In this document: piece by piece, positions 1-5,704 of the stretch
Position numbering within the stretch: position 1 is the stretch's first letter
Layout of the letters: each line of letters starts with the position of its first letter
Origin: Spirochaetaceae bacterium
GTDB lineage: Bacteria > Spirochaetota > Spirochaetia > DSM-27196 > Salinispiraceae
Assembly: GCA_007129335.1 (NCBI GenBank)
Contig: SKVS01000178.1
Location: 1 to 5,748 of the forward strand
DNA: 5,748 nt
Reading direction: 5' to 3'
Notes under the pieces: generated by a model
What the model was told of the DNA's origin: nothing
Seen by the model: the letters and a program-made list of their open reading frames with translations, nothing else
The model's database searches: none
Made by a program: the position numbers and the translations under genes

Positions 1-273
1 GTTGCGGGCGCAACTCTGTTGGATTCCGAAGGTATGGGAAGATTTCTCGCATACGAGGTACCCCTGTTTGCAGGTTTTAAAGAATTCATGAAGGGAAATA
101 AGCCGTACAATAAAACCATTATTTCAGTAATCAGAAATGAAAGTGTTATTGAACGGGTCAAACAACTTGTTGATGAGGTAGTGGGTGGTATCGATAATCC
201 TGGGACAGGAATTATGTTTACTCTGCCGGTAGATTGGGTAACCGGGCTTGTAGAAGAAGATGAAGAGGTATAA
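1..273 (+). CDS. PII-like (GlnB superfamily) regulatory protein, 5' end missing
   Basis: The reading frame is open from the first base, so the true start lies left of the window; 90 C-terminal residues are visible. The fragment begins in the strand that leads to the T-loop (GATLLDSEGMGRFL) and continues through a short loop rich in Phe, Gly and Lys (FAGFKEFMKGNKPYNKT). It ends in the characteristic C-terminal PII pattern, a helix followed by a strand (NPGTGIMFTLPVDWVTGL). PII proteins are small soluble trimers that bind ATP/ADP and often 2-oxoglutarate, and that control transporters or enzymes through the T-loop. The loop here lacks the canonical uridylylated Tyr context of GlnB/GlnK, so this belongs with the PII-like proteins of uncertain ligand. 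It ends two bases before the EIIA gene and is probably cotranscribed with the antiporter genes. The family call is good; the target is inferred from context. Confidence 0.8.
   Translation, partial: VAGATLLDSEGMGRFLAYEVPLFAGFKEFMKGNKPYNKTIISVIRNESVIERVKQLVDEVVGGIDNPGTGIMFTLPVDWVTGLVEEDEEV
262..268 (+). promoter_or_regulatory. Ribosome binding site of the EIIA gene
   Basis: GAAGAGG lies inside the last codons of the PII-like gene, seven bases before the ATG at 276. It supports that start and indicates that the two genes are translated in close succession. Confidence 0.6.
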
Positions 274-275
274 CC

Positions 276-734
276 ATGGGTTTATTGTCAAAAAAGCTTT
301 CGCAGCAGTCAATTCTTGTATCCCTGGAAGCCCGGGATAAGGAGCAGGTAATCAAGGCCTTGGTTGAGTCTCTTGCCAGGGAAGGTAAGGTTAGCGATGG
401 AGAAATACTTTATCATGATGTTATGGATCGGGAAGAACTGGCTTCCACAGCTCTGGGATTCGGGTGTGCGGTTCCCCACGCCCATTCCACATCTGTTTCT
501 TCGACCTGCTTAGCGGCTGCAAAACTTTCCCAACCTGTAGATTTTGGATCCTCCGATGGAAAACCCGTCTCCCTGGTTTTCCTCATGGCAGGTCCGAAGA
601 ATGATTCAGGAATACATTTGAAACTCCTATCCAAACTCGCTCGATTACTTCACGATGCTAGTCTCAGAGATCGTCTGGTATCCGCTAATGACGCCCAGGA
701 GTTTTTTAACCTTATTACCGAAAAGGACAACTAG
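276..734 (+). CDS. PTS EIIA domain protein, fructose/Ntr type (PtsN-like)
   Basis: A 152-residue soluble protein consisting of a single PTS EIIA type-2 domain (about residues 5-148). The motif GFGCAVPHAHS contains the expected phospho-acceptor His68, matching the G-x-x-x-P-H signature of the fructose/mannitol/Ntr EIIA family. The C-terminal part (LLSKLARLLHD, then a final helix) matches the end of this fold. In sugar transport EIIA accepts phosphate from HPr and passes it to EIIB, but no EIIB, EIIC, HPr or EI gene is nearby. As with PtsN (EIIA-Ntr), which regulates K+ uptake in enterobacteria, a regulatory role is therefore more likely. Its stop codon directly abuts the mrpE start, which places it in the antiporter operon. 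Control of the antiporter by its phosphorylation state is inference. Confidence 0.88.
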   Translation: MGLLSKKLSQQSILVSLEARDKEQVIKALVESLAREGKVSDGEILYHDVMDREELASTALGFGCAVPHAHSTSVSSTCLAAAKLSQPVDFGSSDGKPVSLVFLMAGPKNDSGIHLKLLSKLARLLHDASLRDRLVSANDAQEFFNLITEKDN

Positions 735-1247
735 ATGGATGCCAAAAAGATTTGGCATCTCATACGGTTCCTCATTACTGCCGTTGCCATGTATGCAGTT
801 TGGTTGCTTTTTAGTGCCAGCTTTCAGCCCTATTCGCTTATCGCAGGCCTTATCGGTTCCCTCCTCATTTCGGCCTTGACCTACCAGGAATTCATTGCTG
901 AGCACGAAGCAAGCCTTGGCTCGTTTATGCCCAGACCCATTCAACTGATAGTATTTCTATTCATTCTCATGTTTTACCTCTATCAGTCCAGCATAAAAAT
1001 GCTGGGTGCTGTATTCCATGGAAGGGTGAACCCTCGCATTGTTCATTTCCGAACCCGGCTTCGTTCAGACCTTGCCCGCATGGTTCTTTCAAATTCAATA
1101 ACCTTGACACCTGGTACCATAACCCTCGATCTCAACGATGATCATCTTACGGTACATTGGTTTTTTTGTAATACCAGCCACGCAAAGGTTGCTGGAGAAG
1201 CGGTAAAAGGTCGGATGGAGCAGCATTTAAAGCGGGTATGGTTATGA
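735..1247 (+). CDS. mrpE: Na+/H+ antiporter subunit E (MrpE/MnhE, MbhA-like)
   Basis: A 170-residue membrane protein, of normal length for MrpE. Hydrophobic segments lie at about residues 10-28, 32-50 and 68-88. They are followed by a cytoplasmic domain carrying the family hallmark NSITLTPGTITLDL (residues 120-133) and the strand LTVHWF. MrpE is an accessory subunit of the multisubunit Mrp antiporter needed for assembly or full activity. The start at 735 directly follows the EIIA stop and has AAAGGA seven bases upstream (722-727). It overlaps the next gene by four bases if mrpF starts at 1244. The assignment is firm from the central motif and from the following F and G genes. Confidence 0.93.
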   Translation: MDAKKIWHLIRFLITAVAMYAVWLLFSASFQPYSLIAGLIGSLLISALTYQEFIAEHEASLGSFMPRPIQLIVFLFILMFYLYQSSIKMLGAVFHGRVNPRIVHFRTRLRSDLARMVLSNSITLTPGTITLDLNDDHLTVHWFFCNTSHAKVAGEAVKGRMEQHLKRVWL

Positions 1248-1525
1248 GATTAGCCATGCTCGAGTTTATGCAATGGTTTCTGGTTCTTTGTTCTATTGGA
1301 TGTTTGATCCGCCTTATACTCGGACCACGGGGTGCTGATCGGCTCGTTGCGCTGAACGTACTTTCGGGAGTTGCATTGGGGTTTCTGGTGCTTCGGGGTG
1401 TTCAGTTAGGTCAGGTATTATATCTCGATGTTGCCCTGGTTTACGATATATTTGGTTTCCTTGGTTTTCTGGCAATCGCCCGATTTCTCAAAGATAAACT
1501 TGCAGATCAGGAAGATGAATCATGA
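1244..1525 (+). CDS. mrpF: Antiporter subunit F (MrpF/MnhF, MbhB-like)
   Basis: A protein of about 93 residues with three transmembrane helices, typical for MrpF. It shows the family signature RLILGPRGADRLVALN after the first helix and the final-helix motif YLDVALVYDIFGFLGFLAIARF. MrpF is a small integral subunit of the Mrp complex; the conserved Asp-Arg pair after the first helix is a family hallmark. Three in-frame ATGs compete: 1238, 1244 and 1256. I chose 1244 because it forms the ATGA start/stop overlap with mrpE that recurs at three other junctions of this operon. No strong Shine-Dalgarno sequence decides between 1238 and 1244, so the start is uncertain by a few residues. The gene overlaps mrpG by four bases. 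Confidence 0.9.
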   Translation: MRLAMLEFMQWFLVLCSIGCLIRLILGPRGADRLVALNVLSGVALGFLVLRGVQLGQVLYLDVALVYDIFGFLGFLAIARFLKDKLADQEDES

Positions 1526-1869
1526 TAGAGATTGGGAGGAATATTTTTGCACTCATTGCCTTCGGCTCCGCGGTCATTTTCGGCATAGGGGGAATAATTG
1601 GTTTGTTTCGCTTTCCCGATGCCTATTCCAGACTCCAGGCCGGGGCCCTGTGTGGTACTACAGCGGTTATTTCTATTTTTATTGGTTCCCTCATTTTGGC
1701 CCCAACATGGGCAATAGCAGCACGAATAATTCTTTTACTCTTTTTTTTCCTGGTTTCTTCTCCCACTGGAGCCCATATTGTTGCCCGATTTGCCTGGAAT
1801 TCGGACATTCAGCCCTGGCGCCCAGCTGACCAACGGCGAACTGGTTCGGATGATCGGTCAAAGGAATAG
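1522..1869 (+). CDS. mrpG: Antiporter subunit G (MrpG/MnhG, MbhC-like)
   Basis: A 115-residue protein with three predicted helices (about residues 8-29, 42-60 and 62-86). It carries the MrpG signatures GLFRFPDAYSRLQA (residues 27-40) and SSPTGAHIVARFAW (residues 79-92). MrpG is a small membrane subunit that packs with MrpE and MrpF in the antiporter. The ATG at 1522 overlaps the mrpF stop as ATGA, with AGGA nine bases upstream. The polar, Arg/Asp-rich tail after residue 95 is probably cytoplasmic. The typical MrpG sequence has LHAATK where this protein has LQAGALC; otherwise it looks ordinary. Confidence 0.92.
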   Translation: MIEIGRNIFALIAFGSAVIFGIGGIIGLFRFPDAYSRLQAGALCGTTAVISIFIGSLILAPTWAIAARIILLLFFFLVSSPTGAHIVARFAWNSDIQPWRPADQRRTGSDDRSKE

Positions 1870-1871
1870 GT

Positions 1872-1876
1872 AGGAG
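1872..1876 (+). promoter_or_regulatory. Ribosome binding site of the DUF4040/MbhD-like gene
   Basis: AGGAG seven bases before the ATG at 1884, in the 14-base gap after mrpG. This is the widest gap in the operon, and the site fixes the start of the following gene. Confidence 0.7.
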
Positions 1877-1883
1877 AAAAATT

Positions 1884-2159
1884 ATGGTTATTGTTTTTCT
1901 TGTTCTGTTAATAATTCTTTCTGCTTACACCCTTGTTACCCGGGATTTACTCTATGGGGTCATAGCCTTGTCGGCTATCAGCCTCCTGTCGGCCTTACTT
2001 TTTTATCTCCTCCATGCTCCTGATGTGGCAATTACTGAAGCAGCCGTTGGGGCAGGTGTATCAACGGTTATATTTGTCTGGGCAATTCGTGCCACAGAAA
2101 GGTTCTCTCCCCAAGATCGCCCTGAAAAAAGAAACGGTTCCAAGGGAGGGAAACAATGA
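1884..2159 (+). CDS. MbhD-like / MrpA C-terminal-domain subunit (DUF4040)
   Basis: A 91-residue protein with about three hydrophobic helices (residues 1-17, 22-43 and 53-69) and a basic, polar tail. The motif APDVAITEAAVGAG (residues 45-58) is the hallmark of the DUF4040/MbhD family. It corresponds to the segment of canonical MrpA that reads PD-x-A-x-T-Q/E, so Asp47 and Glu52 are the charged residues expected within the membrane. In canonical Mrp this domain is the C-terminal part of the large MrpA; here, as in archaeal Mbh hydrogenases, it is a separate small gene. It lies between mrpG and the MbhE-MrpB fusion gene, and overlaps the latter by four bases. In Mbh/Mrp structures this region contributes to the proposed ion path, but the role here is inferred from family. 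Confidence 0.85.
   Translation: MVIVFLVLLIILSAYTLVTRDLLYGVIALSAISLLSALLFYLLHAPDVAITEAAVGAGVSTVIFVWAIRATERFSPQDRPEKRNGSKGGKQ
2143..2150 (+). promoter_or_regulatory. Strong ribosome binding site of the MbhE-MrpB fusion gene
   Basis: AGGGAGGG lies inside the 3' end of the DUF4040 gene, five bases before the ATG at 2156. It confirms the ATGA overlapping start. Confidence 0.7.
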
Positions 2160-2911
2160 GATCAAAGATCACAGGTCTTTTTCTTTTTCAGGTTTTCCTG
2201 TGTTTGGTAACTATAACCCTGGTTCTCATACCTCTATTTTGGACCGACATCCCCTGGCCTACCATTGCCCGGGATCATATGGAGAATTTCGGCATGGCTG
2301 CCAGCGGGGCTCGCAATATGGTCAGTGCCATTTATTTGGGATACCGGGTTTTTGATACCCTGGGAGAAACAATTGTGTTATTGGTAGCCGTCAGTGGAAC
2401 CATCGGCATTATTGCCCACGGGGGCGACGTACTTGCAAAGGGGTTTGGGGATCCCTCCAGAAATGAATCCCTGTACCAAGAGAAAACAACACTGGTAAAG
2501 AAACAAAGAACCGCTTTATTGGAGGTGGTTACTGGGAAATTGGGTCCGGTAGTTTTGGTTTTTGGCTTTTATGTCATGCTCTTTGGTCATCTTTCCCCGG
2601 GGGGCGGATTCCAAGGGGGAGTTGTGGTGGCTTCGGGTATTGTCTTTCTTGCCCTCGGCGGTCGAGCCGATGGTTCAACCCGGTTAACCGAAGCCGGAGT
2701 ACTTGCCAAGTTAGAATCGATTAGCTTTCTCCTTCTTATTCTTGCTTCCCTGAGCGGGGTAGTTTTTGGTGGTGGTTTTTTTGCTAATACCCTGGCTCAG
2801 GCGGGAATGCCTGAAGTTGGTTTTATTGTTCTTCTGAATGCCATTATCGGGTTAAAAGTTGGCGCAGGAATAGGATTTATGTGTATAGCAATGCTTGGGA
2901 GGGCAGAATGA
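2156..2911 (+). CDS. MbhE-MrpB fusion subunit of Mrp-type antiporter
   Basis: A 251-residue membrane protein made of two family units. Residues 1-90 match the MbhE / MrpA C-terminal-end region: a first helix (about 8-28), then NMVSAIYLGYRVFDTLGE followed by helix VLLVAVSGTIGII. The FDTLGE core (residues 66-71) is the hallmark, with Glu71 at the conserved acidic position. Residues from about 110 to 251 are an MnhB/MrpB domain. It has helix 129-143, the signature FGHLSPGGGFQGGVVVASG (143-161), and further helices at about 189-208 and 221-246. A charged linker (about 91-118) joins the two. In Pyrococcus-type Mbh these are the separate adjacent genes mbhE and mbhF. It overlaps both neighbours as ATGA, so synthesis is probably translationally coupled. 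I see no internal stop or frameshift, so the fusion appears genuine. Confidence 0.88.
   Translation: MRSKITGLFLFQVFLCLVTITLVLIPLFWTDIPWPTIARDHMENFGMAASGARNMVSAIYLGYRVFDTLGETIVLLVAVSGTIGIIAHGGDVLAKGFGDPSRNESLYQEKTTLVKKQRTALLEVVTGKLGPVVLVFGFYVMLFGHLSPGGGFQGGVVVASGIVFLALGGRADGSTRLTEAGVLAKLESISFLLLILASLSGVVFGGGFFANTLAQAGMPEVGFIVLLNAIIGLKVGAGIGFMCIAMLGRAE
2897..2903 (+). promoter_or_regulatory. Ribosome binding site deciding the mrpC start
   Basis: GGGAGGG lies four bases before the ATG at 2908. It favours that ATG (ATGA overlap with the preceding stop) over an upstream in-frame GTG at 2881, which would add nine residues. Confidence 0.7.
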
Positions 2912-3249
2912 TCGAGAGAATGTTGTTGGCTCTGCTTTTTCTTATTGGATTCTGGGGAATAGTGGGTATACGGAATATTATAAAAAAGATTTTCGGTTTG
3001 ACCATAATCAATAATGCGGTAGTTATTCTTTTTATTCTCGAAGGCTCCCGAATTGGGAATCAGGTTCCAATTCTGGAAGAGGGCATAGAAAATATCGTGG
3101 ATCCTGTACCCCAGGCGCTTATGTTGACCGCAATCGTAATTGGGGTTTGTATTACCGCGCTTGCCCTCGCTCTGGCCTTTCGTCTTTACCGTCATTCAGG
3201 AACCTTCGATATTGATCAGATCCACAGGCAGGTCCACGATGTTACCTGA
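2908..3249 (+). CDS. mrpC: Antiporter subunit C (MrpC/MnhC, MbhG-like, NuoK-like)
   Basis: A 113-residue protein with three transmembrane helices (about residues 2-24, 29-45 and 70-94), the NuoK/MrpC fold. The signature DPVPQALMLTAIVIGV (residues 67-82) is diagnostic for MrpC, as is the first-loop pattern around IIKKIFGLTIINNAV. MrpC sits between MrpD and the MrpA/B side of the complex and is homologous to complex I NuoK. The start at 2908 overlaps the previous stop as ATGA and has a good Shine-Dalgarno sequence. The 3' end overlaps mrpD by 11 bases. The length is normal and nothing looks damaged. Confidence 0.93.
   Translation: MIERMLLALLFLIGFWGIVGIRNIIKKIFGLTIINNAVVILFILEGSRIGNQVPILEEGIENIVDPVPQALMLTAIVIGVCITALALALAFRLYRHSGTFDIDQIHRQVHDVT
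3226..3233 (+). promoter_or_regulatory. Ribosome binding site deciding the mrpD start
   Basis: AGGCAGGT lies five bases before the ATG at 3239. The frame is open further upstream (ATG at 3140), but that part lies within mrpC and reads as its out-of-frame shadow. Confidence 0.55.
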
Positions 3250-4951
3250 GGATACTGTTTTTGCTCTGGTAGTGTTGCCTTTACTGGGTGCAGCAATTGC
3301 CCTGAGCTCCAAGGCATTTTTTACTGGAAAGAGAAAACGTAACCTGGAATATCTGGGAGCTTTCGTGGGACTCGTTCTACCATGGGTAGTTATGATTCAA
3401 TTGCTCCCCCTTGTCTTAACGGGTCAGGCAATTGAAGGGATAATTGGAGGTTGGCACGAGTCGGTAGGTATATCCTTTCGATTTGACGGGCTTGCCTGGC
3501 TGGTGAATCTTCTGGGGTTTACTATTGCAGGAGCTGCATGGCTTTATTCTCTTGGACCTGGACCCCATGGACCCCATTTTACCGCGGTTTTTCTTATTCA
3601 GACTTCCGCATTGGCCGCTACTGCTATGACAGCCGATTTATTCAACCTTTTTGTTTGTCTTGAGGTTATGGGAATTGCATCCTATATACTCATTGCAAGT
3701 TCGGAAAAACAGGGGGCCTTCCTGGCTTCCTTTTCCTATCTCATGGTGAGTGCAACGGCAATGGTTTTTTTTCTCCTGGGAATCTATGGGATATACCGAA
3801 CAACCGGTGCCTTGACGTATACGGGTATTATAAATGGATTGTCCGGGCTTCCAGATCATGGGGGAGTGGTAACCTATATATCCTTGAGTCTCATTGTCGG
3901 AGCAGTTGCCATTCGGGTGGCTGTCATGCCTCTATACGGTTGGCTTCCTGATTCTCATGCCCTGGCTCCCCACGCTGTTTCGTCGGTTCTATCTGGAGTA
4001 CTGATTAAGACTCCCTTATTTGCTCTTTCCCGGGTCCTTTTACTTGTTCCTGCAGGTATGTACGCTGGGCAGCTCATGGGCTATGCAGGAGCAATTACCG
4101 CACTGGTTGCTGTTATCATTGCGCTTTCCCAGTCCGATGCCAAAAGACTGTTAGCGTATCATACAGTTAGCCAGATTGGGTACGTCGTGGCAGCATGGGG
4201 AGCAGCCCTCTATGTTGGAACCCATACCCTTCAGGGTTCCATTCTTATGGCAGGTGCATTTCTCCATGCTCTGTACCATGCCATGTTCAAAGGTTTGTTG
4301 TTCCTCAGTATTGGGACAACGACAGACTGTGCATCCCAAAGAAACGTATATCAGCTCAGAGGTGCGGCCAGGTTGCTCAAGCAGGCTGGGGAGCGCATTC
4401 CCATTACTACCATAACCTTTGTGGTCGGTGCACTGGCTATTTCAGCCATACCCCCTTTTAACGGTTTTGCCAGCAAGACCACCCTTTCTTACGGACTAAA
4501 GGATAGTTGGCAATACTCCATGTTGTACGCCGCAGGCATAGGAACAATGGCATCTTTCATTAAATTATCCCGAATATACTGGTCCAAGCCGGAACAACAA
4601 AACCGGTTTCCCGTCCCGGTTCCCAATGCTAATAAAATTGCTCAGACCTTCTTGGCAATTCTTTGTCTGGGAACAGGTATTTTTGCCGGTCCTATGTACC
4701 GCTTCGTTGTAACTTTGTTTGCATTCGGGGCACCCAATGGTCCTGCACCAGTGTTATATTCCACCCAAACCCTTATGAATACCTTAATTCTCATTACGGG
4801 AGGCACGGCTGTTTTTCTTTTGGCAAGTACCAGGATCGGTCACAACATTTTGAAAATCATTCGTGAACGGCCCAGGGATTTTCAAGGGCTTTTTGTTGCC
4901 TTTAGTCTTGGAGTTACGGGTTTAAGTGGTTGGTTGCTTTTCTGGGGATAG
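3239..4951 (+). CDS. mrpD: Antiporter subunit D (MrpD/MnhD, MbhH-like, NuoN/NuoM-like channel)
   Basis: A 570-residue polytopic protein of the proton-conducting membrane transporter family shared with complex I NuoL/M/N. Helix 5 carries FNLFVCLEVMGIASY with the conserved Glu142. Helix 7 carries AIRVAVMPLYGWLPDSHALAP, where Arg226 stands at the position of the usual channel Lys. Helix 8 carries LSGVLIKTPLFAL with Lys257, followed by HALYHAMFKGLLFL (His343, His347) and IPPFNGFASK (Lys413) in the second antiporter repeat. These are the residues of the proposed proton path. The chosen start gives the expected short first loop and first helix (residues 5-24). At 570 residues it is longer than the roughly 490-510 usual for MrpD/MbhH, the excess being mainly two C-terminal helices (about 513-530 and 549-568). 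It is the last gene of the operon and overlaps a convergent gene by 30 bases. Confidence 0.93.
   Translation: MLPEDTVFALVVLPLLGAAIALSSKAFFTGKRKRNLEYLGAFVGLVLPWVVMIQLLPLVLTGQAIEGIIGGWHESVGISFRFDGLAWLVNLLGFTIAGAAWLYSLGPGPHGPHFTAVFLIQTSALAATAMTADLFNLFVCLEVMGIASYILIASSEKQGAFLASFSYLMVSATAMVFFLLGIYGIYRTTGALTYTGIINGLSGLPDHGGVVTYISLSLIVGAVAIRVAVMPLYGWLPDSHALAPHAVSSVLSGVLIKTPLFALSRVLLLVPAGMYAGQLMGYAGAITALVAVIIALSQSDAKRLLAYHTVSQIGYVVAAWGAALYVGTHTLQGSILMAGAFLHALYHAMFKGLLFLSIGTTTDCASQRNVYQLRGAARLLKQAGERIPITTITFVVGALAISAIPPFNGFASKTTLSYGLKDSWQYSMLYAAGIGTMASFIKLSRIYWSKPEQQNRFPVPVPNANKIAQTFLAILCLGTGIFAGPMYRFVVTLFAFGAPNGPAPVLYSTQTLMNTLILITGGTAVFLLASTRIGHNILKIIRERPRDFQGLFVAFSLGVTGLSGWLLFWG
4922..4951. other. 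Convergent 3' overlap between mrpD and the Aat-like gene
   Basis: The last codons of mrpD (plus) and of the Aat-like gene (minus) occupy the same 30 bases. Both reading frames run to clear stops, TAG at 4949-4951 and TAA read on the minus strand at 4922-4924. There is no intergenic space, and I see no convincing hairpin with a T-run here, so terminators must lie inside the opposing coding regions or be factor-dependent. Confidence 0.85.
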
Positions 4952-5704
4952 CTCGCCGGTAATTTCTTTTGTTAAGCTGGGAGCTGGTTTTTCTACTTCT
5001 TTGTCCCAAAGGGAAAGAAAGTCCTTTCGAGATATAACCTGAGCGCCCAAGTCTCTTTTATACTTGTACTGGGGATGACCAAGATTCCAGAACTCAATAC
5101 CTCTTTGATTCAGATGTTCAGAAAGCAACACCATTTGCAATTTTCCAAAATGATTCCACTCAGGTTTTTCCCGGTAATGGAATCCGCTTAAACTGGTGTA
5201 TGTCTTCCCAATAGTATATCCCAATTCACCCGCAGCAGTTCCCTGGGGAGTCTCCAGGCTCGTAGCCCAAAAAGAAATAGGTAGAGTCCTGCCCTGGTCA
5301 TGGGCTAAATCGGAGATAAGCTTTTGATACTCCGGTATGAGCCAGGAAGAATTCGGCCTGATGGAATGAAGATGGTTTAGAATTACTTCTAGATTGGAAT
5401 CGACCTTTAAACAATAGCTTTGGCCTTCCCTGGGAGTACGGGTTCTGATTCTTCTTACGTTCCGGTCTTCTTTCAAGCATTCATGGTACAGGACTGCGTA
5501 AGATTCCTGGAGTTCTGGTAAGAGTATAGGGTTGTTCTCCACATACCATGCAGTTGCAATGAAGCCCAGATAAGCTTGTTTCCAGTAATACTGAAGACTC
5601 CAATCATCGGACCAGTAGAGGTTTGGGAAATCATTGGCAACCAGGGTATTTCTTATATGCCGACTCAAGTATTGACCAGGCAGGTAGAGTATGTCATCGC
5701 TCAT
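4922..5704 (-). CDS. Divergent leucyl/phenylalanyl-tRNA-protein transferase (Aat)-like protein
   Basis: A 260-residue soluble protein with no signal peptide or membrane helix. The C-terminal half matches the GNAT-like acyltransferase fold of Aat: GELGYTIGKTYTSLSGFHYR (residues 159-178), then a helix, then RDLGAQVISRKDFLSLW (residues 217-233), which aligns with the SLGA...IPR..YL ending of Aat. SWLIPEYQKLISDLAHDQG (120-138) resembles the Aat segment beginning TWIT. An early AYLGFIATAW (44-53) resembles its RGIFPW motif. Aat attaches Leu or Phe from aminoacyl-tRNA to N-terminal Lys/Arg of proteins, marking them for ClpS/ClpA. By eye, positions equivalent to the Escherichia coli substrate-binding Glu156 and Gln188 are Leu172 and His210, so activity may differ. 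The start overlaps (ATGA) the stop of an upstream minus-strand gene, implying an operon. The fold is likely; the exact function is unsure. Confidence 0.68.
   Translation of the reverse strand: MSDDILYLPGQYLSRHIRNTLVANDFPNLYWSDDWSLQYYWKQAYLGFIATAWYVENNPILLPELQESYAVLYHECLKEDRNVRRIRTRTPREGQSYCLKVDSNLEVILNHLHSIRPNSSWLIPEYQKLISDLAHDQGRTLPISFWATSLETPQGTAAGELGYTIGKTYTSLSGFHYREKPEWNHFGKLQMVLLSEHLNQRGIEFWNLGHPQYKYKRDLGAQVISRKDFLSLWDKEVEKPAPSLTKEITGELSPEKQPTT

Noticed and set aside
276..734. Reading the EIIA gene as part of a sugar PTS
   Set aside because: No EIIB, EIIC, HPr, EI or sugar-metabolism gene is present, and the gene is joined to antiporter genes, so a regulatory reading fits better.
1428..1829. 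A 133-codon plus-strand open frame across mrpF and mrpG
   Set aside because: It lies wholly within two well-recognised genes in another frame, its composition (many Phe, Trp, Cys) is atypical, and it has no recognisable motif.
2881..2907. A GTG start for mrpC nine codons upstream
   Set aside because: The ATG at 2908 has GGGAGGG in front and the ATGA overlap seen elsewhere in the operon.
2797..3195. A 132-codon minus-strand open frame opposite the MrpB and mrpC genes
   Set aside because: It is antisense to clearly conserved membrane proteins, polar and without any known pattern, with no ribosome binding site noted.
3140..3238. An N-terminal extension of mrpD starting at ATG 3140
   Set aside because: These 33 codons lie in mrpC; the ATG at 3239 has a better ribosome binding site and gives the family-typical start.
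3554..3578. Short direct repetition of GGACCCCAT-like units in mrpD
   Set aside because: It encodes the loop PGPHGPH between helices 3 and 4 and has only about two imperfect copies; not a meaningful repeat array.
4975..4993. A possible terminator hairpin, AGCT-GGG-AGCT followed by a T-run
   Set aside because: The stem is only four pairs with a three-base loop and sits inside the Aat-like coding region; too weak to call.
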